The notes under the pieces: generated by a model | Seen by the model: the letters and a program-made list of their open reading frames with translations, nothing else | Told to the model about the DNA's origin: nothing | The model's database searches: none | Source: an uncultured Ruminococcus sp. | Lineage (GTDB): Bacteria > Bacillota > Clostridia > Oscillospirales > Acutalibacteraceae | Assembly (NCBI GenBank): GCA_905234305.1 | Contig: CAJOHT010000079.1 | Coordinates: 1 to 13,969, forward strand | Length of the DNA stretch: 13,969 bases | Reading direction: 5' to 3' | In this document: one piece after another, positions 7,233-13,688 of the stretch | Layout of the letters: every line of letters starts with the position of its first letter | How positions within the stretch are numbered: position 1 is the first letter of the stretch | Translations under genes and position numbers: made by a program

Positions 7233-8361
7233 ATTCGAGCAAAAGCTTAACTCTGTCACTTATTTGTTTTTCGATCAGTTTCAGCCGTTCATTTGGCAGA
7301 TTGTAACGGGGATGTTTTTTGAATTTGAAATTCAAAAGACTTCGTAACCCATCCCTATGCACTTTGGTCAAAACTGCTTTTGCCTCGCCGATAAAATCAT
7401 CATAAACACACGGCAACAAGGTATCCGCGTACTTTTTAAAGTTTTCATAACTCTCCAGATCATCTCTTGCCGCAAAATTGAAAAGCGAATTTCCGTGGTC
7501 AAACAACGGCGCAGGAGCAGCGATCTTGTTGGTCTTATTATCAACAAGGAATCCAAAGTTTCCGTAATGCCTGTCGGTATTGCAAATCAGCGCGTCAAGA
7601 ACGATCATATCATCAAGCGCCTTGACATATTCATCATCCAATGATTTGTAATACTCCCTCACAGCCTTCATACCACCGGTTTTAATTATTCTGCCGACAG
7701 GAACAAATGAATAATCCTTGCTTGTGAAAAGTTCGCAACACGAACACAACTCGCCTTTCCAGTTAGAAAGATTGTATGATATAGCATTAATACCCATAGC
7801 CTGGGCAATCTGCGGCACGTAGTATTCGGAATAGGGTTCCATCCCGGTATTGGAAGCCCCGGACGTACCGCCCTTATACAAATAAATCTTTCCGCTGATT
7901 CTCCGCCAGCACTTGGGCAGCATACCGTTGGTGGTAAATTCCGGGCTTGACGCCAACGACGACCGAATACTGCTTCCGTAACCCGTAAAAGCGATCCTCG
8001 CGAGGATCCTGCTTAAAGGTTTATCGTATAGATTATAGTCTCCAAAAGTGCCGTCGAATCCTTCTTCAACGATCCAGTAACAGTCATTCAAAGACAAACC
8101 CTTTGACACCTTGATAATATTCATCGGACGGTTAAGACTTAGTCCGCATTTGCTGAGGAAGTTTCTCACATAAGCTCTGTTAGAAGGAATTGTTCTGTGT
8201 TTCAGCCATTTATATAGTCCCTCATCCGTCAACTCCAAACCCAACGGGAGCAGAGTCTTATCATCATCTACCCAAATGATTTTTACATCAGGCTCGTTGC
8301 TGTCATCAACAGCCGAGAACTTCAAAACTGTTTTGTCAAAGTGCTTTAATTCGTAAATCAT
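7231..8361 (-). CDS. HipA-like Ser/Thr kinase, without a HipB partner
   Basis: This 376-residue protein carries the HipA-type kinase core. KIYLYKGGTSGASNTG at about 158-173 resembles the lysine and glycine-rich nucleotide loop. CNTDRHYGNFG at about 267-277 is the catalytic loop, with Asp270 and the metal-binding Asn275. APLFDHGNSL at about 293-302 carries the second metal-binding Asp (DFG equivalent). Residues 28-70 (PLGLELTDEGLYKWLKHRTIP) belong to the N-terminal region of the gut-Firmicute form. Classical HipA phosphorylates glutamyl-tRNA synthetase and is held by a DNA-binding HipB; no helix-turn-helix gene lies within 500 bases on either side. The start at 8361 has GGGAGGAG upstream. It sits alone between the two 94-bp repeats, so it may have arrived as a cassette. 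Its target is unknown; it could equally be a regulatory kinase and not a toxin. Confidence 0.82.
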   Translation of the reverse strand: MIYELKHFDKTVLKFSAVDDSNEPDVKIIWVDDDKTLLPLGLELTDEGLYKWLKHRTIPSNRAYVRNFLSKCGLSLNRPMNIIKVSKGLSLNDCYWIVEEGFDGTFGDYNLYDKPLSRILARIAFTGYGSSIRSSLASSPEFTTNGMLPKCWRRISGKIYLYKGGTSGASNTGMEPYSEYYVPQIAQAMGINAISYNLSNWKGELCSCCELFTSKDYSFVPVGRIIKTGGMKAVREYYKSLDDEYVKALDDMIVLDALICNTDRHYGNFGFLVDNKTNKIAAPAPLFDHGNSLFNFAARDDLESYENFKKYADTLLPCVYDDFIGEAKAVLTKVHRDGLRSLLNFKFKKHPRYNLPNERLKLIEKQISDRVKLLLE

Positions 8362-8392
8362 AATATCCTCTCCTCCCTGTCAGTATATTTTT

Positions 8393-8421
8393 AGTTTACC
8401 ATAAAAAACTTTAACTATCAA
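8393..8421 (-). promoter_or_regulatory. Promoter of the hipA-like gene
   Basis: On the minus strand TTGATA (8421-8416) and TAAACT (8398-8393) are 17 bases apart, and TGG precedes the -10 box (extended -10). It is about 30 bases upstream of the start codon and separate from the tRNA-Pro transcript, which should stop at the hairpin at 8498-8531. Confidence 0.6.
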
Positions 8422-8484
8422 TAATTTACAGATAATATTTTTAGCCTTCTTCGCATACAACAAGCTTAACTATTCGTTACGAAT

Positions 8485-8531
8485 ATAATAAAAGAATGAG
8501 TGCCCATAACATAAGTCCGTTATGAACACTC
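8485..8531 (-). terminator. Terminator downstream of tRNA-Pro and repeat copy B
   Basis: Arms at 8498-8510 and 8519-8531 pair over all 13 positions in minus-strand RNA, two of them G-U, with an 8-base loop. ATTCTTTTATTATATTC follows. The last codons of the second mini-ORF of copy B (8564-8520) run into the stem. Confidence 0.7.
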
Positions 8532-8537
8532 AAACTG

Positions 8538-8631
8538 GTCGAGGTGACAGACCGCCATCTTCATAAAACTTCCTCCGCGCCTATGAGGTTCACGTAAGGA
8601 GAAAAAGTTTCATCTGCGCTCCTCGCTAAAA
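8538..8631 (-). repeat. 94-bp direct repeat, copy B (right of hipA)
   Basis: It differs from copy A (7027-7120) at only five positions. Minus-strand mini-ORFs are MKLFLLT (8613-8590) and MKMAVCHLDQFECS (8564-8520), each with a good ribosome binding site. The end that faces hipA carries CTGTCACCTCGACCA, identical over 15 bases to the 3' end of tRNA-Pro including CCA. Of the three substitutions that fall within mini-ORF codons, two are synonymous. Confidence 0.9.
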
Positions 8632-8651
8632 TTGTCCCACTGGGACAATTT
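8629..8651. repeat. 23-bp palindrome beside copy B
   Basis: Arms AAATTGTCCCA (8629-8639) and TGGGACAATTT (8641-8651) are perfect complements around a central C at 8640. Four more T follow on the plus strand. It touches the end of repeat copy B. It could be a terminator read on the plus strand, but no plus-strand gene precedes it; a protein-binding site or repeat boundary is also possible. Confidence 0.65.
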
Positions 8652-8688
8652 TTTTACGCTCGGCTTCAAGCCCTGCCGCCTCGTCAAG

Positions 8689-8728
8689 CCAAAGGAACGG
8701 ATACCCTGCAGGGTATCCGTTCCTTTGG
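8689..8728. repeat. Perfect 40-bp palindrome joined to the tRNA-Pro 3' end
   Basis: The arms CCAAAGGAACGGATACCCTG (8689-8708) and the following 20 bases (8709-8728) are exact reverse complements with no spacer. The last three bases (8726-8728) are the complement of the tRNA CCA end. In minus-strand RNA it would form a 17-bp or longer hairpin directly after the tRNA. No T-tract follows, so it is not a classic terminator. Confidence 0.85.
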
Positions 8729-8802
8729 TCGAGGTGACAGGACTTGAACCTGCGGCATCTTGGTCCCAAACCAAGCACTCTACCAAACTGAGTTACACCT
8801 CG
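8726..8802 (-). tRNA. tRNA-Pro (anticodon UGG)
   Basis: The 77-base cloverleaf reads on the minus strand. Acceptor CGAGGTG pairs with CACCTCG, followed by the discriminator A and encoded CCA. The D-arm is ACTC/GAGT. The anticodon stem CTTGG/CCAAG encloses TTTGGGA with anticodon TGG. The T-arm is GCAGG/CCTGT with loop TTCAAGT. It decodes CCA and, by wobble, other proline codons. The TTGACT/TATAAT promoter lies 26-54 bases upstream. Copies of its 3' end recur at 7027 and 8538. Confidence 0.96.
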
Positions 8803-8827
8803 GAATATTTAACTTTTCAGCCTTTTC

Positions 8828-8856
8828 ATTATATAGCAAGCGCAATTAAAAGTCAA
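8828..8856 (-). promoter_or_regulatory. Promoter of tRNA-Pro
   Basis: On the minus strand TTGACT (8856-8851) and TATAAT (8833-8828) are 17 bases apart, close to consensus and well placed for the tRNA 5' end at 8802. Confidence 0.8.
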
Positions 8857-8882
8857 CACTTTTATTCGCTCCCGCAATATGG

Positions 8883-8888
8883 TATTAT
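8883..8888 (+). promoter_or_regulatory. Extended -10 element upstream of the first CobW gene
   Basis: TATTAT at 8883-8888 is preceded by TGG. No good -35 box is seen at the right distance. Transcription would start near 8895, 16 bases before the TTG start. It diverges from the tRNA-Pro promoter. Confidence 0.45.
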
Positions 8889-8910
8889 ATAAATATAAGA
8901 GGGTGTAATT

Positions 8911-9831
8911 TTGACTAAGGTTGATTTAATTACTGGCTTTTTAGGCTCAGGGAAAACTTCATTTCTAAAGCTGTACGTTAACCATTTACTGCTTAAAGGG
9001 CTTAAGGTCGGCATAATCGAAAACGATTACGGCGCGGTCAATGTCGATATGATGCTGCTATCACAACTTGCGGATAAGGGCGTTGAGATTGAGACAATCG
9101 CAGGAGCGTGCGATTACGATTGTCATAAACGCCGCTTCAAAACTAAACTCATCGCTATGGGTATGCAGAATTTCGACAGAGTTATAATAGAACCGTCGGG
9201 GATTTTCGACGTTGACGAGTTTTTTGATATTATTCACGAGGAACCGCTTGAGCGCTGGTACGAAATCGGCAGCGTTATCGCTATCGTGGACGCGTCAGCC
9301 GAAAACAATCTTTCCGAATATTCAAGCTATATTCTTGCGTCGCAAACTGCCAACGCGGGCACGGTAGTTTTCAGCAAGACTCAGCTTACCGACAGCTCCC
9401 ATATCGATTCTACAATAAACGAGCTTAACGGCGCTCTTAAGAGCGTTAAATGCAATCGCGTAATCGGCAAAAAAGACATTATCTCAAAAAATTGGAGCGA
9501 GCTTACCGAAAAGGATTTTGAGCTTATCTCAAATTGCGGATATAATATAAACGACTTTCAAAAACACTCCTCCGACAGCGGATATTCCAGCGTATATATT
9601 ATGAATTCAGGCGTTACACCTCAAACAATAAAAGATATTACCCGCAGGCTTTTCAAAAAAGAATACGGAAAAGTTTTCAGAGTTAAAGGCTTTATAAAAG
9701 AAGGTGAAAACTGGCTTGAACTAAACGCTACAGAAAACCAATTCGAGCTTAAGCCGATAAAAAACGGTCAGGACATCATAATTGTAATCGGCGAAAAAAT
9801 AAACGAAGAAAAAATAAAAGGAAAATTTTAA
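8911..9831 (+). CDS. CobW/COG0523-type P-loop GTPase with altered metal motif
   Basis: A 306-residue GTPase of the CobW/COG0523 family, whose members deliver metals such as zinc, cobalt or iron to enzymes. The start is TTG 8911, seven bases after GAGGG, giving MTKVDLITGF. Walker A is GFLGSGKT (9-16) and the switch/Walker B strand is VIIEPSG (91-97). The family's Cys-x-Cys-Cys metal site is replaced by GACDYDC (65-71) with Cys67 and Cys71. The guanine-specificity strand reads SKTQL in place of NKxD. A CobW C-terminal-like domain follows from about 235 (KEYGKVFRVKGFI). Its stop is one base from the start of the decayed acetyltransferase. The substrate metal is unknown, and the changed motif makes ordinary zinc chaperoning uncertain. 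Confidence 0.85.
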   Translation: MTKVDLITGFLGSGKTSFLKLYVNHLLLKGLKVGIIENDYGAVNVDMMLLSQLADKGVEIETIAGACDYDCHKRRFKTKLIAMGMQNFDRVIIEPSGIFDVDEFFDIIHEEPLERWYEIGSVIAIVDASAENNLSEYSSYILASQTANAGTVVFSKTQLTDSSHIDSTINELNGALKSVKCNRVIGKKDIISKNWSELTEKDFELISNCGYNINDFQKHSSDSGYSSVYIMNSGVTPQTIKDITRRLFKKEYGKVFRVKGFIKEGENWLELNATENQFELKPIKNGQDIIIVIGEKINEEKIKGKF

Positions 9832-9832
9832 A

Positions 9833-10301
9833 ATGCTTTTAAAAACTAAACGACTCACAATAACTGACTTTACACCCGATATGGCGTATGACGTACATAT
9901 TAATTCGCTCGACGAGGACAACCGCCGCTTCGTACCCGACGAGGTTTTTAAAACCGTTGACGAAGCCCGCGAAACCATAGAGTTTCTTATCTCACGCTAC
10001 GGCGGGGACGAGGGACCTTTTGTGCATCCGATACTCTTAATTTCGGGCTTCTCACAGTACAAGTTCGTTGATACCGAGTCGGGCAAGCAGGTTTGGACAC
10101 CCGAATCGGGCATACTCGCAGAAGCCATTACTTCATATGCTCGATAAAATGAAGCTCAGCTATATTTACGGAATCTGCCTCTCGGACAATATCGCCTCTA
10201 AAAAGGTTATGGAAAAATGCGGATTCATTAAAGAGTTTGAGGGTATCGGCAATTATCAGGGCGAACAAAAAAGCATCGCAAAATATATTATCAGAAAATG
10301 A
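9833..10301 (+). pseudogene. Decayed GNAT N-acetyltransferase
   Basis: Two frames carry the two ends of one GNAT protein. The first (from ATG 9833, MLLKTKRLTITDFTPDM) has the N-terminal strand and helix of ribosomal-type acetyltransferases, and ends at TAA 10145-10147 after VHPILLISG and a scrambled stretch. The second, ending at 10301, has LLHMLDKMKLSYIYGICLSDNIASKKVMEKCGFIKEFEG, the typical C-terminal half. The acetyl-CoA pyrophosphate loop (motif A, RxxGxG/A) that should lie between them is missing, with AYSQKPLLH where a GKGYATEA-like loop is expected. Intact relatives are about 175-180 residues; only about 156 codons remain. Deletion plus frameshift makes activity very unlikely. The gene sits between the CobW gene and the methyltransferase, overlapping the latter by ATGA. 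Confidence 0.8.
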
Positions 10302-11095
10302 AACTGAACCACATAGACAACGGCAATGAATTCGACTTCGGCAAAACCTCCGAAGCATATGCTGAATTCAGGGATATCTATCCCCGCAGTATGTACGAAA
10401 AATTAGTATCTCTCGGTATCGGCAAAAAGGGCCAGAAAATCCTCGATCTCGGCAGCGGTACCGCTGTACTTCCGATAAATATGAGCGGTACGGGCGCGGA
10501 GTTTACCGCGGCAGATATTTCTGAAAACCAGATAAAATTCGGACAGAATCTTGCCGCAGCTAAAGGTATTAAGAATATAAATTTTAAGGTATGCTCCGCT
10601 GAAGATACGGGTTTTAAGAGCAACAGCTTTGACATAGTTACGGCGGTACAATGCTTCCATTATTTTAACGCGGAAAAAGCCGCTCGGGAAATCAACCGTA
10701 TTCTTAAACCCGACGGCATTTTTTGCAAGATTTTTATGGATTGGCTGCCGTTTGAGGACGAAATCATCAGCGAAATGGAAAGTCTTGTGATTAAGTACAA
10801 TCCCGATTGGAGCGGCGGCGGATTTAAAGAATTCCAATACAGCTTCCCCGACTGGGCAAATAAAAGATTCACGATAGAGAAGGTTTATTCCTACAACACT
10901 GTTCTCGAATTCACAAAAGAACAATGGATAGGCAGAATAAAAAGCTGCCGCGGAGTAGGCGCGAGTCTCTCTGACGATAAGATACGGGAATTTGAGGACA
11001 AATACCGCTTACTATTAGAAAAATACAGCGAACCGCTCAGATTAAAACACCAAATACACATCGAGGTGTACAAGTCAGTCCGCAACAGTCAGTAG
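10298..11095 (+). CDS. Class I SAM-dependent methyltransferase
   Basis: A 265-residue protein of the Methyltransf_11/25 type. KILDLGSGTAVLP (47-59) is motif I of the SAM-binding Rossmann fold, and Asp73 in TAADIS should bind the ribose. SAEDTGFKSNSFDIVTAVQCFHYF near 99-122 covers motifs II-III. ILKPDG near 136-141 is the usual post-IV strand. The C-terminal 120 residues are helical and rich in aromatic residues and carry no recognised substrate domain. The start overlaps the stop of the acetyltransferase remnant (ATGA) and lacks a clear ribosome binding site, so it probably depends on upstream translation. The substrate is unknown. The acetyltransferase is broken but this gene is intact. Confidence 0.85.
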   Translation: MKLNHIDNGNEFDFGKTSEAYAEFRDIYPRSMYEKLVSLGIGKKGQKILDLGSGTAVLPINMSGTGAEFTAADISENQIKFGQNLAAAKGIKNINFKVCSAEDTGFKSNSFDIVTAVQCFHYFNAEKAAREINRILKPDGIFCKIFMDWLPFEDEIISEMESLVIKYNPDWSGGGFKEFQYSFPDWANKRFTIEKVYSYNTVLEFTKEQWIGRIKSCRGVGASLSDDKIREFEDKYRLLLEKYSEPLRLKHQIHIEVYKSVRNSQ

Positions 11096-11128
11096 GCAGT
11101 TTAAAAAAATAACATCAAAAGTAAAAAC

Positions 11129-11159
11129 GCCGACGTAATCGAACTACGAAAACGTCGGC
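11129..11159. terminator. Bidirectional terminator between convergent genes
   Basis: GCCGACGT (11129-11136) and ACGTCGGC (11152-11159) form an 8-bp stem. The minus-strand side is followed by GTTTTTAC. The plus-strand side is followed by an AT-rich run with a T5. It separates the methyltransferase from the convergent glnQ-type ATPase gene. Confidence 0.75.
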
Positions 11160-11176
11160 ATTTAAAAATTTTATTT

Positions 11177-11917
11177 TTATAAAACCTTCGACAAAAAGTC
11201 CTGTAATCTGGGGTTCTGAGGATTGGTAAAGAACTCGTCGGGGGTATTTTCCTCGGCGATAACTCCCTCGTCGATAAACACAACCTTGGTACCTACCTCG
11301 CGGGCAAAGCCCATTTCGTGGGTAACAACCGCCATAGTCATTCCCTCTTTAGCAAGATCCTTCATAACCTCGAGTACCTCGCCTACCATTTCGGGATCGA
11401 GCGCCGAAGTAGGCTCGTCGAAAAGGAGTACATCGGGACTCATAGCAAGCGCGCGTACAATCGCAATACGCTGCTTCTGTCCGCCCGAAAGCTGGCTCGG
11501 ATACGCGTCCACTCTATCGGCGAGTCCAACGCGTTCGAGGAGCTTCATCGCCTCTGTTTCAGCCTCAGCCTTAGATTTCTTAAGGAGCTTCATCGGTCCG
11601 AGAGTTAAATTCTGGAGAACTGTCATATGCGGGAAAAGGTTAAACTGCTGGAACACCATTCCCATTTTCTGTCGGTGCAGGTTTATATCAACCTTAGGGT
11701 CGGTAATATCGACGCCCTCGAAAAGGATACGTCCGCCCGTAGGTTCCTCCAAAAGGTTAAGGCAGCGTAAAAACGTACTCTTGCCCGAACCCGAGGCTCC
11801 GATAATAACAATAACGTCACCCTTATGGATTTCGGCGTCGATACCCTTAAGTACATCTACGCCGTCGAAACTTTTTTCAAGTCCCTCAACTTTAATAAGC
11901 ACTTCATTAGTGGTCAC
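11177..11917 (-). CDS. glnQ: Polar amino-acid ABC transporter ATP-binding protein
   Basis: A 246-residue ATPase of the polar amino-acid uptake family. Walker A is GASGSGKST (40-48), with the Q-loop at Gln90. The signature LSGGQ lies at 143-147, Walker B VLLFDEP at 163-169, the D-loop SALDPE follows, and the switch His is His200. The length is typical (240-250). The start is GTG 11917, about ten bases after AGGAGG, and it overlaps the last 11 bases of the permease gene. It powers import by the permease encoded immediately upstream. A glutamine or other polar amino acid is the likely cargo, inferred from the family. Confidence 0.95.
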   Translation of the reverse strand: MTTNEVLIKVEGLEKSFDGVDVLKGIDAEIHKGDVIVIIGASGSGKSTFLRCLNLLEEPTGGRILFEGVDITDPKVDINLHRQKMGMVFQQFNLFPHMTVLQNLTLGPMKLLKKSKAEAETEAMKLLERVGLADRVDAYPSQLSGGQKQRIAIVRALAMSPDVLLFDEPTSALDPEMVGEVLEVMKDLAKEGMTMAVVTHEMGFAREVGTKVVFIDEGVIAEENTPDEFFTNPQNPRLQDFLSKVL

Positions 11918-12306
11918 TGTTACGCAGCCTCCTTTCTAATTTCCCGAGGAAGAAGGTAAGTATCATTACGAGTACAAGATAGATTACCGCTGTAGTGATA
12001 AGCGGGAAAAACGCCTCGTAAGTACGCGAGCGGATAAGATTAGCTACATAGGTCAAATCCTGTACCGCTACGTAACCCGCTACGGAAGTTTCCTTTAAAA
12101 GCACGATAAACTCATTACCGAGCGCGGGGAGAACGTTTTTGAACGCCTGAGGAAGAATGATAAGAATCATTGTCTTTCTATAGTCAAAACCGAGCGAACG
12201 GCTCGCCTCAAACTGTCCCTTATCTATCGACATAATACCCGAACGGATAATCTCAGCTACATACGCTCCCGAGTTAATACCGAAAGAAAGAATAGCCGCC
12301 AGTATA
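11907..12306 (-). pseudogene. glnP: Amino-acid ABC permease, C-terminal part (frameshifted)
   Basis: This frame holds the second half of a HisM-type permease. SILAAILSFGINSGAYVAEIIRSGI, split here as SILAAILSFG and INSGAYVAEI, runs up to MSIDKGQFEASRSLGF. The EAA loop that docks on the ATPase (EASRSLGF to LPALGNEF) follows, with further membrane helices to RNSDH. An internal ATG at 12233 gives a 108-residue open frame, but conserved sequence continues upstream to about 12306 in that frame and then passes into the other frame (12636 to 12304). No start codon with a ribosome binding site serves this half. One added T or two lost bases near 12310-12320 would restore the gene. Confidence 0.85.
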
Positions 12307-12636
12307 CTATCGCGCGAATTCGAAAATAATAAAGTACATAATCATAAGCTGAACAACAACAGGCGTTCCTCTTATTACCGTCAGATAAATCTTACATACT
12401 ACATTAAGCACTTTAATAATATAATCGCCGAACGTAAGATATTTTTTTGTCTTTACGTTCGTTTCATAGGTTGAGCGGACAATCGCTATAAGACAGCCGA
12501 TAATAATACCGAGTATAACGGCGAAAAACGTTATTAAAAGAGTAATCCCGAGACCGCTTAAAAGCTGCTGCCAGCGATCCTCGACTAAAAAGGTGCTGAC
12601 GAAATTTTCGCTCATACTTTCAAAAAATTCTTGCAT
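12304..12636 (-). pseudogene. glnP: Amino-acid ABC permease, N-terminal part (frameshifted)
   Basis: The start is best placed at ATG 12636 (MQEFFESMSENF), eight bases after AAGGG; an upstream ATG at 12654 lacks a site. The region has one long membrane helix near 35-52 (GLGITLLITFFAVILGIII), followed by IYLTVIRGTPVVVQLMIMYFIIFEFAR and a TAG. RGTP-VVQL is the conserved HisM-family pattern. The stop falls in the middle of a conserved helix; the expected continuation (SRDSILAAILSF) is present in the next frame. Restoration of CGCGAATTCGCG from the observed CGAATTCGCG (two missing bases) would repair it, as would removal of one T. The joined permease is about 243 residues, normal for the family. 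Confidence 0.85.
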
Positions 12637-12661
12637 ATCAAAAACCCTTATCATTCAAATT

Positions 12662-12686
12662 AAAGGGCGGAACAAGTCCGCCCTTT
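12662..12686 (-). promoter_or_regulatory. Intercistronic stem-loop between binding protein and permease
   Basis: AAAGGGCGGA (12662-12671) and TCCGCCCTTT (12677-12686) form a 10-bp stem with a 5-base loop. After it the minus strand has only TTTAATTT. A weak terminator or message-stabilising hairpin here would give more binding protein than permease, a common feature of such operons. Confidence 0.65.
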
Positions 12687-12718
12687 TCTATTATTTAAGC
12701 AGATTATTATAGATAAAA

Positions 12719-13480
12719 TTATTCTTTAATGTACTTAGCGTTAATCTTATCTAATGTGCCGTCCTTCTTAAGCTCTTTTAAGGCTTTGTTGAATTCGGCT
12801 GTTAATTCGCTGTCCTTAGCAAGGCAGATAGCGTAATCTTCCTCAGCGAAAGGATCGCTTAAGATTTTAGTACCCTTGTTCTTCTTAACGAAAGCCTTAG
12901 CGGGCTGGCCGTCGATAACTACAGCGTCAACCTTGCCCTTTGTAAGAGCGAGTACCGCGTCGGGACCTGTGTTGAAGCGCTCGATTTTTGCTTTCTCTAA
13001 ATCAGATACATAAACGTCGCCTGTAGTACCGCGCTGTACGCCGATTGTAGCTGTCTCTAAATCGTCTGCACTCTTAACCTTGTTGTCTTTTTCGTTAACA
13101 ATAATAACCTGAGTAGTTGTTGTGTAGCTGTCTGTAAAGTCTACCTTCTTCTTTCTCTCGTCGGTAACAGTCATACCTGCCATACCGAAATCAGCTTTAC
13201 CTGTAGTAACGGCTGTAATGATAGCGTCGAAATCCATATCGTCAATTACGAGCTTGTAGCCGAGCTTGTCACAAATAGCCTGAGCCATTTCGGGGTCGAT
13301 GCCGACAATCTTCTTGTCCTTGTAGAACTCGTAAGGCTCGAAAGCCGCGTTGGTAGCCATATGAAGCTCTTTGACTTCAGCCTTTGAATCCGTGTTGCCC
13401 GAGCCGCCGCATGAAGCGAGTCCCATTACGCAGGAAACAGCTATTAAAGCAACAAGTACAAGTGAAACAATTTTTTTCAT
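12719..13480 (-). CDS. glnH: Amino-acid ABC transporter substrate-binding lipoprotein
   Basis: A 253-residue type 3 solute-binding protein. Residues 1-23 are a lipoprotein signal peptide, with lipobox LASC and the lipidated Cys24; a short Gly/Ser linker follows. ATNAAFEPYEFYKDKKIVGIDPEMAQ (42-67) is the classic N-lobe motif of polar amino-acid receptors. GMTVTDERKKKVDFTDSY near 101-118 contains the conserved Arg that holds the ligand carboxylate. The start at 13480 is preceded by GAGG in AAAGAGGTACTGATT. It is the first gene of the operon, with promoter TTGCAA/TAGAGT. It binds the substrate outside the membrane and delivers it to the permease. Ligand identity (glutamine, histidine, cystine or other) is not decided by sequence. 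Confidence 0.94.
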   Translation of the reverse strand: MKKIVSLVLVALIAVSCVMGLASCGGSGNTDSKAEVKELHMATNAAFEPYEFYKDKKIVGIDPEMAQAICDKLGYKLVIDDMDFDAIITAVTTGKADFGMAGMTVTDERKKKVDFTDSYTTTTQVIIVNEKDNKVKSADDLETATIGVQRGTTGDVYVSDLEKAKIERFNTGPDAVLALTKGKVDAVVIDGQPAKAFVKKNKGTKILSDPFAEEDYAICLAKDSELTAEFNKALKELKKDGTLDKINAKYIKE

Positions 13481-13531
13481 AATCAGTACCTCTTTCCTTT
13501 TTATTTATTAATTTTAAAAATTGGCTATTCT

Positions 13532-13560
13532 ACTCTAATACAAAGCGGAGAATTTTGCAA
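13532..13560 (-). promoter_or_regulatory. Promoter of the amino-acid transporter operon
   Basis: On the minus strand TTGCAA (13560-13555) and TAGAGT (13537-13532) are 17 bases apart, about 55 bases before the start codon. Two more TGCAA copies lie upstream at 13568-13573 and 13578-13583 and could be regulator sites. Confidence 0.55.
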
Positions 13561-13652
13561 GTGTTTTTTGCAAATTTGTGCAATTTTTTATGTATATTTG
13601 TATATTTATTCATCATATGAATATTTTACGTACATTTCAGGGAAAATTTATA

Positions 13653-13688
13653 TTGTGAATTTTTATTTTTAGTGCTATAATATAGCAC
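13653..13688 (+). promoter_or_regulatory. Promoter and palindromic operator of the second CobW gene
   Basis: TTGTGA (13653-13658) and TATAAT (13676-13681) have a 17-base spacer. A 17-bp perfect palindrome, GTGCTATAATATAGCAC (13672-13688), covers the -10 box, which suggests a repressor that blocks polymerase. The regulator is unknown; the site does not look like the Bacillus Zur box. Confidence 0.75.

Noticed and set aside
7050..7259. 69-codon minus-strand frame between repeat A and hipA
   Set aside because: It runs through two hairpins and the repeat, has no good start context and shows no domain.
7027..8728. CRISPR array or insertion sequence
   Set aside because: Only two long repeats, far apart, with no regular spacers, and no transposase or terminal inverted repeats were seen.
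8632..8892. Plus-strand open frame of 86 codons across the tRNA-Pro
   Set aside because: Its VTGLEPAASW-type peptide is simply the antisense translation of the tRNA gene; there is no ribosome binding site or conserved protein domain.
11223..11939. 238-codon plus-strand open frame opposite the ABC ATPase
   Set aside because: Antisense shadow of a gene with all ABC motifs; low-complexity Ser/Arg-rich translation.
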